Shown: positions 28,395 to 36,997 of the stretch, in pieces
How positions within the stretch are numbered: the stretch's first letter is position 1
Layout: each line of letters begins with the position of its first letter
Source: Noviherbaspirillum sp. UKPF54
Lineage (GTDB): Bacteria > Pseudomonadota > Gammaproteobacteria > Burkholderiales > Burkholderiaceae_D
Reading direction: 5' to 3'
Length of the DNA: 64,000 bases
Assembly (NCBI RefSeq): GCF_007874125.1
Contig: NZ_CP040128.1
Coordinates: 930,001-994,000 of the forward strand
Program-made: the position numbers and the translations under genes
The notes under the pieces: model-generated
Told to the model about the DNA's origin: nothing
Seen by the model: the letters and a program-made list of their open reading frames with translations, nothing else
Database searches by the model: none

Positions 28395-29011
28395 CACTTC
28401 TTGAAATCATGAGCGCCTCGCCGGTGATTCCGGTGATCGCAATCGACGCCATCGAACATGCAGTCCCCCTTGCCAAGGCGCTGGTCGAGGGCGGCATCCG
28501 GGTGCTGGAAGTGACCTTGCGCACCGAGCATGGCTTGGCGGCGATCCGGGCCATGGCCGAGCAGGTGCCGGGCGCGATCGTCGGCGTGGGAACCCTGACC
28601 CGGCCGGAAGAGTTCGCCGCCGCGCGCGACGCGGGCGCGGTGTTCGGCGTGTCGCCGGGGCTGACGCCGCGCATGATCGAGGCGGCGCAAGCGAGCGGCT
28701 TACCCCTGCTGCCGGGCGTGATGACGCCGTCCGAGGTGATGATGGCGCGCGAGGCGGGATTCCGGCAGCTGAAGCTGTTTCCGGCGGTTCCGGCAGGCGG
28801 TGTCGGAATGCTCAACGCCATCGCGGGGCCGCTGCCGGACGTGATGTTTTGCCCGACCGGCGGCATTTCACAGGAAACGGCAGCGCAATTCCTTGCATGC
28901 AAGAACGTCGCCTGCGTTGGCGGATCGTGGCTGACGCCGAAGGAAGCAATCCGGAACGGCGACTGGAAACAGATTACCGCGCTGGCATCGGCGGCCAGCA
29001 AGCTGCGCTGA
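28391..29011 (+). CDS. eda: KDPG aldolase (2-dehydro-3-deoxy-phosphogluconate aldolase)
   Basis: Eda splits KDPG into pyruvate and glyceraldehyde 3-phosphate. The 206-residue class I aldolase has the Schiff-base lysine Lys128 in FRQLKLFPA, Glu40 in RVLEVTLRT and the phosphate-binding FCPTGGIS stretch. The start overlaps the edd stop as ATGA, giving translational coupling of the two Entner-Doudoroff enzymes. Confidence 0.97.
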   Translation: MTLLEIMSASPVIPVIAIDAIEHAVPLAKALVEGGIRVLEVTLRTEHGLAAIRAMAEQVPGAIVGVGTLTRPEEFAAARDAGAVFGVSPGLTPRMIEAAQASGLPLLPGVMTPSEVMMAREAGFRQLKLFPAVPAGGVGMLNAIAGPLPDVMFCPTGGISQETAAQFLACKNVACVGGSWLTPKEAIRNGDWKQITALASAASKLR

Positions 29012-29021
29012 AATAGTTTCC

Positions 29022-30188
29022 CTACGCTGCCCGCAACGAATCCACGATCTTCATCCGCCCGGCGCGCAGCGCCGGCAAAAAGCCGCCGACAAAACCCATC
29101 AGCAGCGCGAAGAGCAGCGACTTGATCACGATGGCCGGGTTGAGCGTGAAGCCGAATGCCAGCTCGGAAAACGACTGGAAGTTCACCGTCGAGAACGAGA
29201 GAAACTGCATGAAGGACGCGAAGAACAGCCCCGCCGCGCCACCGATCAGCGCCAGCAGCAGCGACTCCGCCAGGAACGCCGCCAGGATGCTGCGCCGCCG
29301 GAAGCCGAGCGCGCGCAGCGTGCCGATTTCCGCCACCCGGTTGGCGACCGACGCATACATCGTGATCATCGCGCCGATCATGGCGCCGATCGAAAAGATG
29401 ATCGACAAGGTCATGCCGAGGATGCTGATGAAGGTGGACAGCGCCTTCGACTGGTCGGCGTAGAAGGACTGCTCGCGCTTGGCTTCCAGCGTCAGGCGCT
29501 GGTCGCCCTCGATGTCCTTCTTGAAGGCGTCGAATTCCCTGCTGTCGTTCAGGCGCACGATCACCGAGGAATACACCGGCCGGCGGAACGCCTGCATCAG
29601 CTGGTCGGCGTCGCCCCAGATTTCCGAATCGAAGCCGCTGTTGCCGGCATCGAAGGTGCCGACCACGGTCCAGTCGCGCTGGCCGAAGCGCAGCGTCTCG
29701 CCGACGGCGGTTCCGGAGAAGCGCTTGGCGATGCCGCTGCCGGTGATGATTTCCGACGATCCGGGACGGAACATGCGACCGGCCGACAGGCGGATCTGCG
29801 GGCGCAGCGCCAGCCCGAGCTTGCCTACGCCGCGGATCACCACGTTGGCCGGCTTGTCGGTGCCGCGCTTGTTGAGCGCGATCAGCACTACCGTTTCCTT
29901 CGACACCAGCGGCTCGCCGTCGGCGCCCAGTGCGATCGATGGATGGCTGGCCGCGATGGTCGCCTGGTCGCGGTAGACGCCGCTCTGCACCTCGGTTTCG
30001 GAAGCGCGCCGGATCAGCACCACGTTGTCGTATTCGCCGGTCGTCACCAGCGTTTTCCTCAAGCCCTCGTCGAGCATCAGCACTGTGGCGAACACGAATA
30101 CCACCAGTGCCAGGCCGGATGCGGTCAGTGCCGTGGTCAGGCGCCGGGTCCAGAGGTTGCGCGCGATGTAGCTGAGAGGGAGCTTCAT
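29022..30188 (-). CDS. ABC transporter permease, FtsX/MacB type (second copy)
   Basis: A 388-residue permease with an N-terminal membrane helix near 15-40, a large periplasmic MacB_PCD-like domain, and three C-terminal helices forming the FtsX domain (MTLSIIFSIGAMIGAMITMYASV, LAESLLLALIGGAAGLFFAS, SLLFALLMGFVGGFLPALRAGRM). The cytoplasmic RVAEIGTLRALGFRRRSIL loop is the usual coupling helix to the ATPase. It overlaps the upstream permease by 4 bases and ends the four-gene operon. Substrate unknown; a MacAB-like or lipid/peptide exporter is likely. Confidence 0.88.
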   Translation of the reverse strand: MKLPLSYIARNLWTRRLTTALTASGLALVVFVFATVLMLDEGLRKTLVTTGEYDNVVLIRRASETEVQSGVYRDQATIAASHPSIALGADGEPLVSKETVVLIALNKRGTDKPANVVIRGVGKLGLALRPQIRLSAGRMFRPGSSEIITGSGIAKRFSGTAVGETLRFGQRDWTVVGTFDAGNSGFDSEIWGDADQLMQAFRRPVYSSVIVRLNDSREFDAFKKDIEGDQRLTLEAKREQSFYADQSKALSTFISILGMTLSIIFSIGAMIGAMITMYASVANRVAEIGTLRALGFRRRSILAAFLAESLLLALIGGAAGLFFASFMQFLSFSTVNFQSFSELAFGFTLNPAIVIKSLLFALLMGFVGGFLPALRAGRMKIVDSLRAA

Positions 30189-31342
30189 CCGATGCTCCGC
30201 AGGCCGTCGACGATGTTGACGCGGGTCGAACGCAGGGTCGGTGCGATGGCCGCGACGATGCCGACCGTGAGCGCGGCCAGGAACTGCAGCAGCAGTGTGC
30301 GCGGCGCGATCTCGAACACCGGGAACAGCGTGCCCATCTTCGCGCTGAACGCGTGCGCGACCGGGAACAGCAGGGCGATGCCGAGCGTGGCGCCGAACAG
30401 CGCGATCAGCAGCGATTCGCCGAAAATCAGCTGCGCCAGGAAACCCGGGCCGAAGCCGAGCGCCTTGAGCGTCGCGTACTCGGCCAGCCGCTCGCGCGCG
30501 CTCATCGCCATGGTGTTGGCCATCACCGCCATGATGATGACGATCACCACGAACGACACCACGCGGATCGCCACCACGATCGCTTCCGACATCGACACGA
30601 AGCCGAGCTGGAAAGCCTTTTCGGTTTCGGTCAGCGTCTCCGCCAGCGAGTTCTTGAACTGGGTGTCGATGGCGCGCGATACCGAGGCGGCGTTATCCGC
30701 ATTGGCAATGCGCACCACGTAGAAGCCGACCTGGTTGGCGCGCGGCTTGGCGGTCTTGAGCATCGTCTCGTTGAGGTAGTCCCAGTGGAAAAAGAATTGC
30801 GAGGTATCGGTGGTCGCATTCTTTCCCTCGTAAATCCCGCGCACCACGAATTCCCACTGGCCGGGGAAGATGGTGCCCTTGAGCGGGATGACGTCGCCGA
30901 TCTTGAAGCCATATTGTGCCGCGAGCTTCTTGCCGACCACGCAACCCTTGCGGTCGCGCTCGAATGCCGCGCGCTGGTCGTCGTTCAACACGAATTCCGG
31001 ATACAGGTCGAGATAGCTGCGCGTGGAAATCGCGAATTGCGGAAAGAAATTTTTCGGTTCCTGGTAGATGCCGCCGAACCAGTTGCCGTAGGCGACGCCG
31101 TTTACGCCGTCGATGCCGCGTATCCGGGCCTCGTACGACAGCGGCAGCGGAAAGACCAGGGAAATCGCGTTGCGCGTGACGAGCCGGGTATTCGACGCCG
31201 CATTCGCGCCGGCATACCAGGCGCCGACCACCGTCTGCAGCAGGCCGAAGGCGAGCGTCGCCACCACCAGGCCGAGCACCGTCAGGGCAGTGCGCAGCTT
31301 GTGCCGCATCGCGTTCTTCAGGATCAGCTTGAGCGTCTGCAT
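30185..31342 (-). CDS. ABC transporter permease, FtsX/MacB type (first copy)
   Basis: A 385-residue permease of the same architecture as its neighbour: N-terminal helix (TALTVLGLVVATLAFGLLQTV), periplasmic domain, then the C-terminal FtsX domain (VVSFVVIVIIMAVMANTMAMS, loop AEYATLKALGFGPGF, LLIALFGATLGIALL). The two permeases presumably form a heterodimer. It starts 2 bases after the ATPase stop and overlaps the next permease by 4 bases. Confidence 0.88.
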   Translation of the reverse strand: MQTLKLILKNAMRHKLRTALTVLGLVVATLAFGLLQTVVGAWYAGANAASNTRLVTRNAISLVFPLPLSYEARIRGIDGVNGVAYGNWFGGIYQEPKNFFPQFAISTRSYLDLYPEFVLNDDQRAAFERDRKGCVVGKKLAAQYGFKIGDVIPLKGTIFPGQWEFVVRGIYEGKNATTDTSQFFFHWDYLNETMLKTAKPRANQVGFYVVRIANADNAASVSRAIDTQFKNSLAETLTETEKAFQLGFVSMSEAIVVAIRVVSFVVIVIIMAVMANTMAMSARERLAEYATLKALGFGPGFLAQLIFGESLLIALFGATLGIALLFPVAHAFSAKMGTLFPVFEIAPRTLLLQFLAALTVGIVAAIAPTLRSTRVNIVDGLRSIG

Positions 31343-31344
31343 GG

Positions 31345-32028
31345 TCAGGCCGCGGCCGGCATCAGTTCGCCCTTGTCGAGCCGCACGATGGAGCGCGCCC
31401 GCTCCGCCGCATGCGCATCGTGCGTCACCATGACGATAGTCTTGCCCAGTTCCTGGTTCAGGCGGTTCAGCAGGTCGAGTACGTCGGCGGCGGCGTGGCG
31501 GTCCAGGTCGCCGGTCGGCTCGTCGGCCACGATCAGCGTCGGATCGGTGACGATGGCGCGCGCGATGGCGACGCGCTGCTGCTGCCCGCCCGACAGCTCG
31601 GACGGATAGTGGTCCATGCGGTCGGACAGGTTGACCATGGCGAGCGTGAGCTCGGCGCGCTCGCGCCGCTCGCGGCGCGACAGCCCGGTCAGCAGCAGCG
31701 GCAGTTCGACGTTTTCGAGCGCGGTCAGCACCGGCATCAGGTTGTAGAACTGGAAGATGAAGCCGACGTTGGCGGCGCGCCAGTCGGCCAGCTCGCCTTC
31801 GGACAGTTGCGTGATGTCGAGACCGTCGACGAGCAGGATGCCGCCGTCGGGTTTGTCGATGCCGGCGATCAGGTTGAGCAGCGTGCTCTTGCCGGAACCG
31901 CTCGGGCCCATCAGCGCGGTGAAATCGCCGGCGTTGATGGCGAGCGTGATATCGGTCAGCACCGGCACGATCTGGTCGCCGCGCCGGTAGGATTTCGCCA
32001 GGTGCCGGATGTCGACCAGCGGCGTCAT
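31345..32028 (-). CDS. ABC transporter ATP-binding protein, MacB/LolD type
   Basis: A 227-residue ATPase with Walker A GPSGSGKS (41-48), Q-loop in NVGFIFQFYNLMPVLTALENVELPLL, signature LSGGQQQRVAIARAI, Walker B LIVADEPTGDLD and switch His in MVTHD. The LolD/MacB-type motif around FNLMPVLTA fits export or lipoprotein-type systems. It overlaps the adaptor gene by 4 bases and precedes two permeases, so it energises this one transporter. Confidence 0.92.
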   Translation of the reverse strand: MTPLVDIRHLAKSYRRGDQIVPVLTDITLAINAGDFTALMGPSGSGKSTLLNLIAGIDKPDGGILLVDGLDITQLSEGELADWRAANVGFIFQFYNLMPVLTALENVELPLLLTGLSRRERRERAELTLAMVNLSDRMDHYPSELSGGQQQRVAIARAIVTDPTLIVADEPTGDLDRHAAADVLDLLNRLNQELGKTIVMVTHDAHAAERARSIVRLDKGELMPAAA

Positions 32029-33245
32029 TTCTTCGCCGGCGCGACCGTACCGCCGTCCTTCAGTTTGTCGTCCGGGTTGAGCACCACCTTGTCGCCGGCG
32101 GCAATGCCGCTCACCTCCAGCAGCTCGCCGATCTTGCGGCCGACCTGCACACCGGCCTGCCGCGCCTTGTCGTCCTTCACCACGAACACGACCTTGCGGC
32201 CGTCGCGCTGGACGACTGCGCCGGCCGGCACCGCCGTGACCGGCTTCCTGTCCTGCGGCGGCACCGGCTGCGACAGGAAGGCGATCTTCGCGCTCATATC
32301 GGGCAGCACGCGCGGGTCGCGCTCGACGAAGCGCACCTTGACCAGCAGCGTGGCCTTGGAGCGGTCGACGGTCGGCACCATGCGCGACACCACGCCGGCC
32401 AGGCGCAGGTCGGGAAAGGCATCGAGCTGTATCTCGGCCGCCTGGCCGACGCTGATCTTGGAGAGATTGGATTCGGACACGTCGGCTTCCACTTCCAGCG
32501 TGTCCATGTCGGCGATGGTCACGACCGCGCCCTTGCTGTCTGTGGCGGAGGAGAAGGGCGTGATGTTGTCGCCGACGTTGGCGTTCTTGGTCAGAACCAC
32601 GCCGTCGAACGGTGCGCGGATCATGGTCTGGTCGAACGCTACCTGGGCTGCCTGGCGATTGGCCTCGGCGGCGGCGATGGCTGCGCGCAGGCCGCTGATC
32701 GCCGCCTGCGCCTTGTTGTAGCGGGCCTGCGCCGCGTCGTGCGTGGCCGCCGAGATGTACTTCTGCTGCAACAGCTCCTGCGAGCGCCGGTACGCCTGCC
32801 CGGCGTCGCGCAGCTCCGCCATGCCCTGTTCCAGGTTGGCGCGCGCGACCTGGATGTTGGCATCGGCCTGCCTGAGCGCGGCCGACACGTCCCTGTTTTC
32901 CAGGCGCGCTACCAGTTCATCCTTCTTCACGGGGCTGCCTTCGAGCACGCCCAGCCATTCCAGCCGGCCGGTCGCCTTCGATGAGAGCGCGGCCTTGCGC
33001 TGCGCCACCACGTAGCCGGTGGCGTTGAGCAGGGTGTAATTCTGCGATGGGTAGGCCGTGGCGACTGTTACCGTTTCCACGCTGACGGGACCGCGCAGGC
33101 GGGCGGCGACGGCGAGCGCGACGCCGATGGCCACAATGGCTGCAATGGCGATGCGGCTCCAGCGCCTGCGCGGGCCCCTCGGATGGCCGCCGGACGGCGT
33201 CGCGCTACGGTCGATCTTCAGTCGGGAAAGGTCGGGGGAATCCAA
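32025..33245 (-). CDS. Periplasmic adaptor (HlyD/MacA family) of the ABC exporter
   Basis: A 406-residue membrane fusion protein with a basic N-terminus, one membrane helix at about 32-47, a lipoyl/barrel-sandwich half-motif (GYVVAQRKAALSSKATGRLEWLGVLEGSPVKK in two parts), a long alpha-helical hairpin with Ala/Gln-rich coiled coil, the second lipoyl half (IRAPFDGVVLTKNANVGDNI) and beta-barrel and membrane-proximal domains. It would link the inner-membrane permeases to an outer-membrane channel; no TolC gene is nearby. It is first in the operon adaptor-ATPase-permease-permease. Confidence 0.9.
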   Translation of the reverse strand: MDSPDLSRLKIDRSATPSGGHPRGPRRRWSRIAIAAIVAIGVALAVAARLRGPVSVETVTVATAYPSQNYTLLNATGYVVAQRKAALSSKATGRLEWLGVLEGSPVKKDELVARLENRDVSAALRQADANIQVARANLEQGMAELRDAGQAYRRSQELLQQKYISAATHDAAQARYNKAQAAISGLRAAIAAAEANRQAAQVAFDQTMIRAPFDGVVLTKNANVGDNITPFSSATDSKGAVVTIADMDTLEVEADVSESNLSKISVGQAAEIQLDAFPDLRLAGVVSRMVPTVDRSKATLLVKVRFVERDPRVLPDMSAKIAFLSQPVPPQDRKPVTAVPAGAVVQRDGRKVVFVVKDDKARQAGVQVGRKIGELLEVSGIAAGDKVVLNPDDKLKDGGTVAPAKK

Positions 33246-33539
33246 TTCGTGTCCTTGATGGGCTTGATTTGCGAGGGCGAGGGCTCGGCGGTGCCGGCCT
33301 GAGGAGCCAGCATGTCGAAATTATAATGCCCGATGGCGGCGCCATAACCGCTGCTCTGATGGGCGGGCGGCTCCCCGCATCACGCTACAAGCCGTTACAT
33401 TTCAACTGGGCACGCTGGTCAGCCGCCTTGGCCTGTTTGCGTTAATCACGATAAGCAAGACGAACCGGTCTCGGCATCGACATGCGAGAATGAAACGTTG
33501 CCCGGGTATCGAAAAGGTGCCTGATCTCAGGAAAGAATA

Positions 33540-35087
33540 ATGTACAGAATTATCTGGTCTGGAACACGTCGTCTGTCCTGCTTGACGCTCGTCCTGGCGG
33601 CGATTGCAGGCTGCGCTTCCCGGGCGCCGCAAGTTTCGCAAAGAATCAACATGGGCAATGCGGATGCCGGAGCCGTACTCAACCGCGTTACGTGGGGCGG
33701 CACCAGCTCTGCCTATCGCCAGGTCAAAGCCATCGGTATCGATCAATATATCGAGCAGCAACTCCATCCCGGCGACGACCGGCTGCCGCCCTCGGTTCAG
33801 GCGCAGATCGGCAGCCTGACGATTTCGCAGCGCCCCGTGGATCAGCTGGTGCTTGAACTCGAGGAGCGCCGCAAACAACTCGACAGTATCGCCAACGACG
33901 ACGACAGGAGCTCCGCGCGCCAGGCATACCAGGAAGAATTGAACCGGCTGGCGAAAGAGGCGGCGACGCGCTCCTTGCTGCGGGATCTCTATTCCCGCAA
34001 CCAGTTGCGCGAACAGATGACATGGTTCTGGATGAATCACTTCAGCATTCACCAGGGCAAGCACAACCTCCGGGCCATGGTGGGAGACTATGAAGAGCAT
34101 GCCATTCGGCCGCATGCGTTGGGAAAGTTCCGCGAACTTCTCCAGGCCACCGTCCGTCATCCCGCGATGCTGCGTTACCTCGACAACGAACATAACGCGG
34201 CCAATCACATCAACGAGAATTATGCGCGCGAGCTGATGGAGTTGCACACGCTGGGCGTGGACGGCGGCTACACGCAAAAGGATGTGCAGGAACTGGCGCG
34301 CATTCTCACCGGCGTCGGCGTCAATCTCGGCAGCGGCACCCCCAAGGTGCGGCGCGAGCTGCAGGGCCAGTACGTGCGCCGCGGTTTGTTCGAATTCAAT
34401 CCCAACCGGCACGACTATGGCGACAAGGTCTTGCTCGGCCAGGTGGTGCATGGGCGCGGGTTGGCGGAAATCGACGAAGCGATCGACCGCCTCAGCCGGC
34501 ATCCGGCCACCGCGCGCTTCATCAGCCGCAAGATCGCCAGTTTCTTCGTTGGCGATCAGCCGCCAGCCGCGCTGGTGCAGCGGATGTCGGACACCTTCCT
34601 GCGTACCGACGGCGACATCGCCGCGACGTTGGCGGCATTATTCGCGGCGCCGGAATTCCGGCAATCGCTCGGCCGCGAATTCAAGGACCCGGTTCATTAT
34701 GTCGTCTCGGCCGTGCGGCTGGCATATGACGAAAAGCCGATTCTTAACGCAGCGCCGATGATCGGATGGCTGCACCGGATGGGCGAGCCGCTGTACGGCC
34801 GGCAGACGCCGGACGGATATCCGCTGGCCGCCGCAGCGTGGGACAGTTCGGGCCAGATGGCCACCCGCTTTGAAATCGGCAAGGCGATCGGCTCGGGCAG
34901 CGCCGGCCTGTTCAAGGCGGAAGGGGCGCAAGACCGCCCCGCGTTCCCCCAGCTCGCCAATCCCTACTTCTACGAAGCGCTGCAAAAGACGCTCGGCGCG
35001 CCGACCTTGCAGGCGCTCGCGCAGGCGACGTCGCCGCAGGAATGGAATACCTTCCTGCTGTCCGCGCCGGAATTCATGTACCGTTAA
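33540..35087 (+). CDS. DUF1800 family lipoprotein
   Basis: A 515-residue DUF1800 protein. The N-terminus has a lipoprotein signal with the lipobox ending at Cys25 (IAGC). DUF1800 features include LNRVTWGGTSSAYRQV, QMTWFWMNHFSIHQGK, HPAMLRYLDNEHN, ENYARELMELHTLGVDGGYTQ and HDYGDKVLLGQ. The biochemical role of the family is not established. It is followed 20 bases later by a DUF1501 gene, the usual pairing. AGGAAAG precedes the ATG. Confidence 0.9.
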   Translation: MYRIIWSGTRRLSCLTLVLAAIAGCASRAPQVSQRINMGNADAGAVLNRVTWGGTSSAYRQVKAIGIDQYIEQQLHPGDDRLPPSVQAQIGSLTISQRPVDQLVLELEERRKQLDSIANDDDRSSARQAYQEELNRLAKEAATRSLLRDLYSRNQLREQMTWFWMNHFSIHQGKHNLRAMVGDYEEHAIRPHALGKFRELLQATVRHPAMLRYLDNEHNAANHINENYARELMELHTLGVDGGYTQKDVQELARILTGVGVNLGSGTPKVRRELQGQYVRRGLFEFNPNRHDYGDKVLLGQVVHGRGLAEIDEAIDRLSRHPATARFISRKIASFFVGDQPPAALVQRMSDTFLRTDGDIAATLAALFAAPEFRQSLGREFKDPVHYVVSAVRLAYDEKPILNAAPMIGWLHRMGEPLYGRQTPDGYPLAAAAWDSSGQMATRFEIGKAIGSGSAGLFKAEGAQDRPAFPQLANPYFYEALQKTLGAPTLQALAQATSPQEWNTFLLSAPEFMYR

Positions 35088-35107
35088 ATAATCTGCGAGG
35101 GCCAGGA

Positions 35108-36292
35108 ATGCGACGCCGCGAATTACTGAAATGGATGGGGGCATTGCCGCTTGCGTCGGTCTCGGGACGCCTGCTGGCCGCGCCGGCGGCGCCGGCCAAG
35201 CTCCTGGTGGTCTTCCTGCGGGGCGGCTACGATGCCGCGAGCCTGCTGGTGCCGACGGCGAGCGATTTTTACTATGAATCACGCCCCAGCATCGCTATTG
35301 CCCGGCCCTCGAACGATCTCCATTCCGCGATCGCCCTGTCCGGGGACTGGGGCTTGCATCCGGCGCTGCGGGAATCGATTTTTTCTCTTTACATGCAGGG
35401 GCAGGCGGCCTTCATTCCGTTCGCCGGAACCGATGACCTGTCGCGCAGCCATTTTGAAACACAAGACAGCATCGAGCTCGGGCAGGGGAGCGCAAGCCAT
35501 CGCGATTTCCGCTCCGGCTTCCTGAATCGCCTGGCCGGCGTGCTGACCGGTTCGATGCCCGTATCCTTCACCGACCAGCTGCCGCTGGTGTTCCAGGGGG
35601 AGGTCCAGGTGCCGAACACGGCTTTGCGCCATATCGGCAAGCCGGCGCTCGACGCTCGTCAGAGCGACGTCATCGCGTCAATGTACAAGAACACGCCCAT
35701 CGGCCGCCAGGTGGACGAGGGATTTGCCATGCGTAATGAAGTCGCGCGGCAGATGGCCGGCGAAATGGACGCCGCGAACCGGAGCGCGATCAGCGCGAAA
35801 GGATTCGAAGCCGAGGCGCGCCGCGTCGCGCGCCTGATGCGCGACAAATACAACATCGGTTTCGTCGACGTCGGCGGATGGGACACGCACGTGGGCCAGG
35901 GAGGAGCCAGCGGTTACCTTGCCGGCCGTTTCGATGAACTGGGACGAGGATTGCTGGCTCTGGCACAGGAAATGGGGCCGGATTGGCGCAACACCGTTGT
36001 GGTGGTCATGTCCGAATTCGGCCGCACGTTCCGTGAAAACGGGAATCGCGGTACCGATCACGGACACGGCTCGGTCTTCTGGGTGCTGGGCGGCTCGGTA
36101 CGCGGCGGAACCGTCGCCGGCGAGCAGATCCGGGTGAATGCCGCGTCGCTGTTTCAGAACCGCGATTACCCGGTGTTGAATGAATACCGAGCCGTGCTTG
36201 CCGGTCTGTTCGAGCGCATGTACGGCCTCGCTCTCACTCAGCTCGGCAGGGTTTTTCCCGGCGTGCGGCCCAGGCAGCTCGATCTGGTGTAG
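35108..36292 (+). CDS. DUF1501 family exported protein
   Basis: A 394-residue DUF1501 (alkaline-phosphatase-like/sulfatase-like fold) protein. The N-terminus MRRRELLKWMGALPLASVS with Ala-rich continuation looks like a twin-arginine signal. Conserved parts are VVFLRGGYDAASLLVPT, SHFETQDSIELGQ, VDVGGWDTHVGQGG, VVVMSEFGRTFRENGNRGTDHGHG. The start at 35108 is chosen because it begins the signal peptide; the frame open from 35042 overlaps the preceding gene. It is paired with DUF1800 here as in many bacteria; the function of the pair is unknown, although secretion and surface roles have been suggested. Confidence 0.9.
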   Translation: MRRRELLKWMGALPLASVSGRLLAAPAAPAKLLVVFLRGGYDAASLLVPTASDFYYESRPSIAIARPSNDLHSAIALSGDWGLHPALRESIFSLYMQGQAAFIPFAGTDDLSRSHFETQDSIELGQGSASHRDFRSGFLNRLAGVLTGSMPVSFTDQLPLVFQGEVQVPNTALRHIGKPALDARQSDVIASMYKNTPIGRQVDEGFAMRNEVARQMAGEMDAANRSAISAKGFEAEARRVARLMRDKYNIGFVDVGGWDTHVGQGGASGYLAGRFDELGRGLLALAQEMGPDWRNTVVVVMSEFGRTFRENGNRGTDHGHGSVFWVLGGSVRGGTVAGEQIRVNAASLFQNRDYPVLNEYRAVLAGLFERMYGLALTQLGRVFPGVRPRQLDLV

Positions 36293-36305
36293 CGGGCGTT
36301 GATAT

Positions 36306-36695
36306 TCAGGATTGACGCGATGATTTCCCTGCAACGGCGCGGCGATATGCCTTCATTTTTTCCTCCGCCAGCAATGCGTTATATCGTTTCGTGACGTGAT
36401 AAATCTGCCAGGCGGTGCCAATGAAGGCGGCGACAAAGGCCAGGCATATGCCCGACACGAAGCCGAACGCCATGGCAGTCAAGTCGCCTCCCGGTCCGCT
36501 AAAAGCCGCGGGGCCACCTACAACGAATGTCTTTCCTAGCGCTATTGCAAGCGCGCCGTCGGGATACCGGGCGATCCATAGACCGAGCGCCAAGCCGACA
36601 ATGATCGACGCGCCCAGAATGAAGGCGGCGACACGCACGACACTGCGCTTCGATGGGAAGAGGGAAGAAAAATCAATCTGGTCGTCGTTGTGCAT
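36306..36695 (-). CDS. Hypothetical membrane protein with two or three spans
   Basis: A 129-residue protein of no recognised family. Hydrophobic segments lie at about 22-42 (VAAFILGASIIVGLALGLWIA) and 75-98 (FGFVSGICLAFVAAFIGTAWQI), with a Gly/Pro-rich loop between and a basic C-terminal tail (KMKAYRRAVAGKSSRQS). It is convergent with the DUF1501 gene, 13 bases from its stop. A GGAA precedes the ATG by about 6 bases. Confidence 0.6.
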   Translation of the reverse strand: MHNDDQIDFSSLFPSKRSVVRVAAFILGASIIVGLALGLWIARYPDGALAIALGKTFVVGGPAAFSGPGGDLTAMAFGFVSGICLAFVAAFIGTAWQIYHVTKRYNALLAEEKMKAYRRAVAGKSSRQS

Positions 36696-36904
36696 GCAAT
36701 TCCGATCTGCGGGTTGCGTTGAAATTCACTCAATTGAGGGCAAGGGCGCCGCCAAACCGCGAGCGATTGTCGCACAGGATAATCATGGCGGAAACCGTCC
36801 GCAAGGGCGCGAACATGGAACGGCTGGCGGAATTTGGCGATTTGGCGCACGAGCGAAGAATGCCAGGTGGTGCGCGGGGCGAAATATCAAAAAGCGCAAA
36901 TAAA
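36696..36904. other. Intergenic region with no supported gene
   Basis: Several short overlapping frames exist but none has a ribosome site with a protein-like product. This stretch and the hairpin that follows separate the small membrane protein from the large lipoprotein gene; both are on the minus strand. Nothing else recognised. Confidence 0.5.
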
Positions 36905-36933
36905 AATGCCGTTCAGCATAGCTGAACGGCATT
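36905..36933 (-). terminator. Rho-independent terminator of the 611-residue lipoprotein gene
   Basis: AATGCCGTTCAGC-ATA-GCTGAACGGCATT is a perfect 13-bp stem. Read on the minus strand it is followed by a T5 run (plus-strand AAAAA at 36902-36906), so it ends transcription from the minus-strand gene that stops at 36998. Confidence 0.9.
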
Positions 36934-36997
36934 GCCGCTGAAGCGGGACAGGCTTTTTTTGCCGGGCCAATAAATGGCAGCCCGGAATTTGCAGTCG

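Noticed and set aside
26352..28397. A 681-codon minus-strand frame opposite edd
   Set aside because: It overlaps edd fully; the protein has low-complexity shadow composition and no family features.
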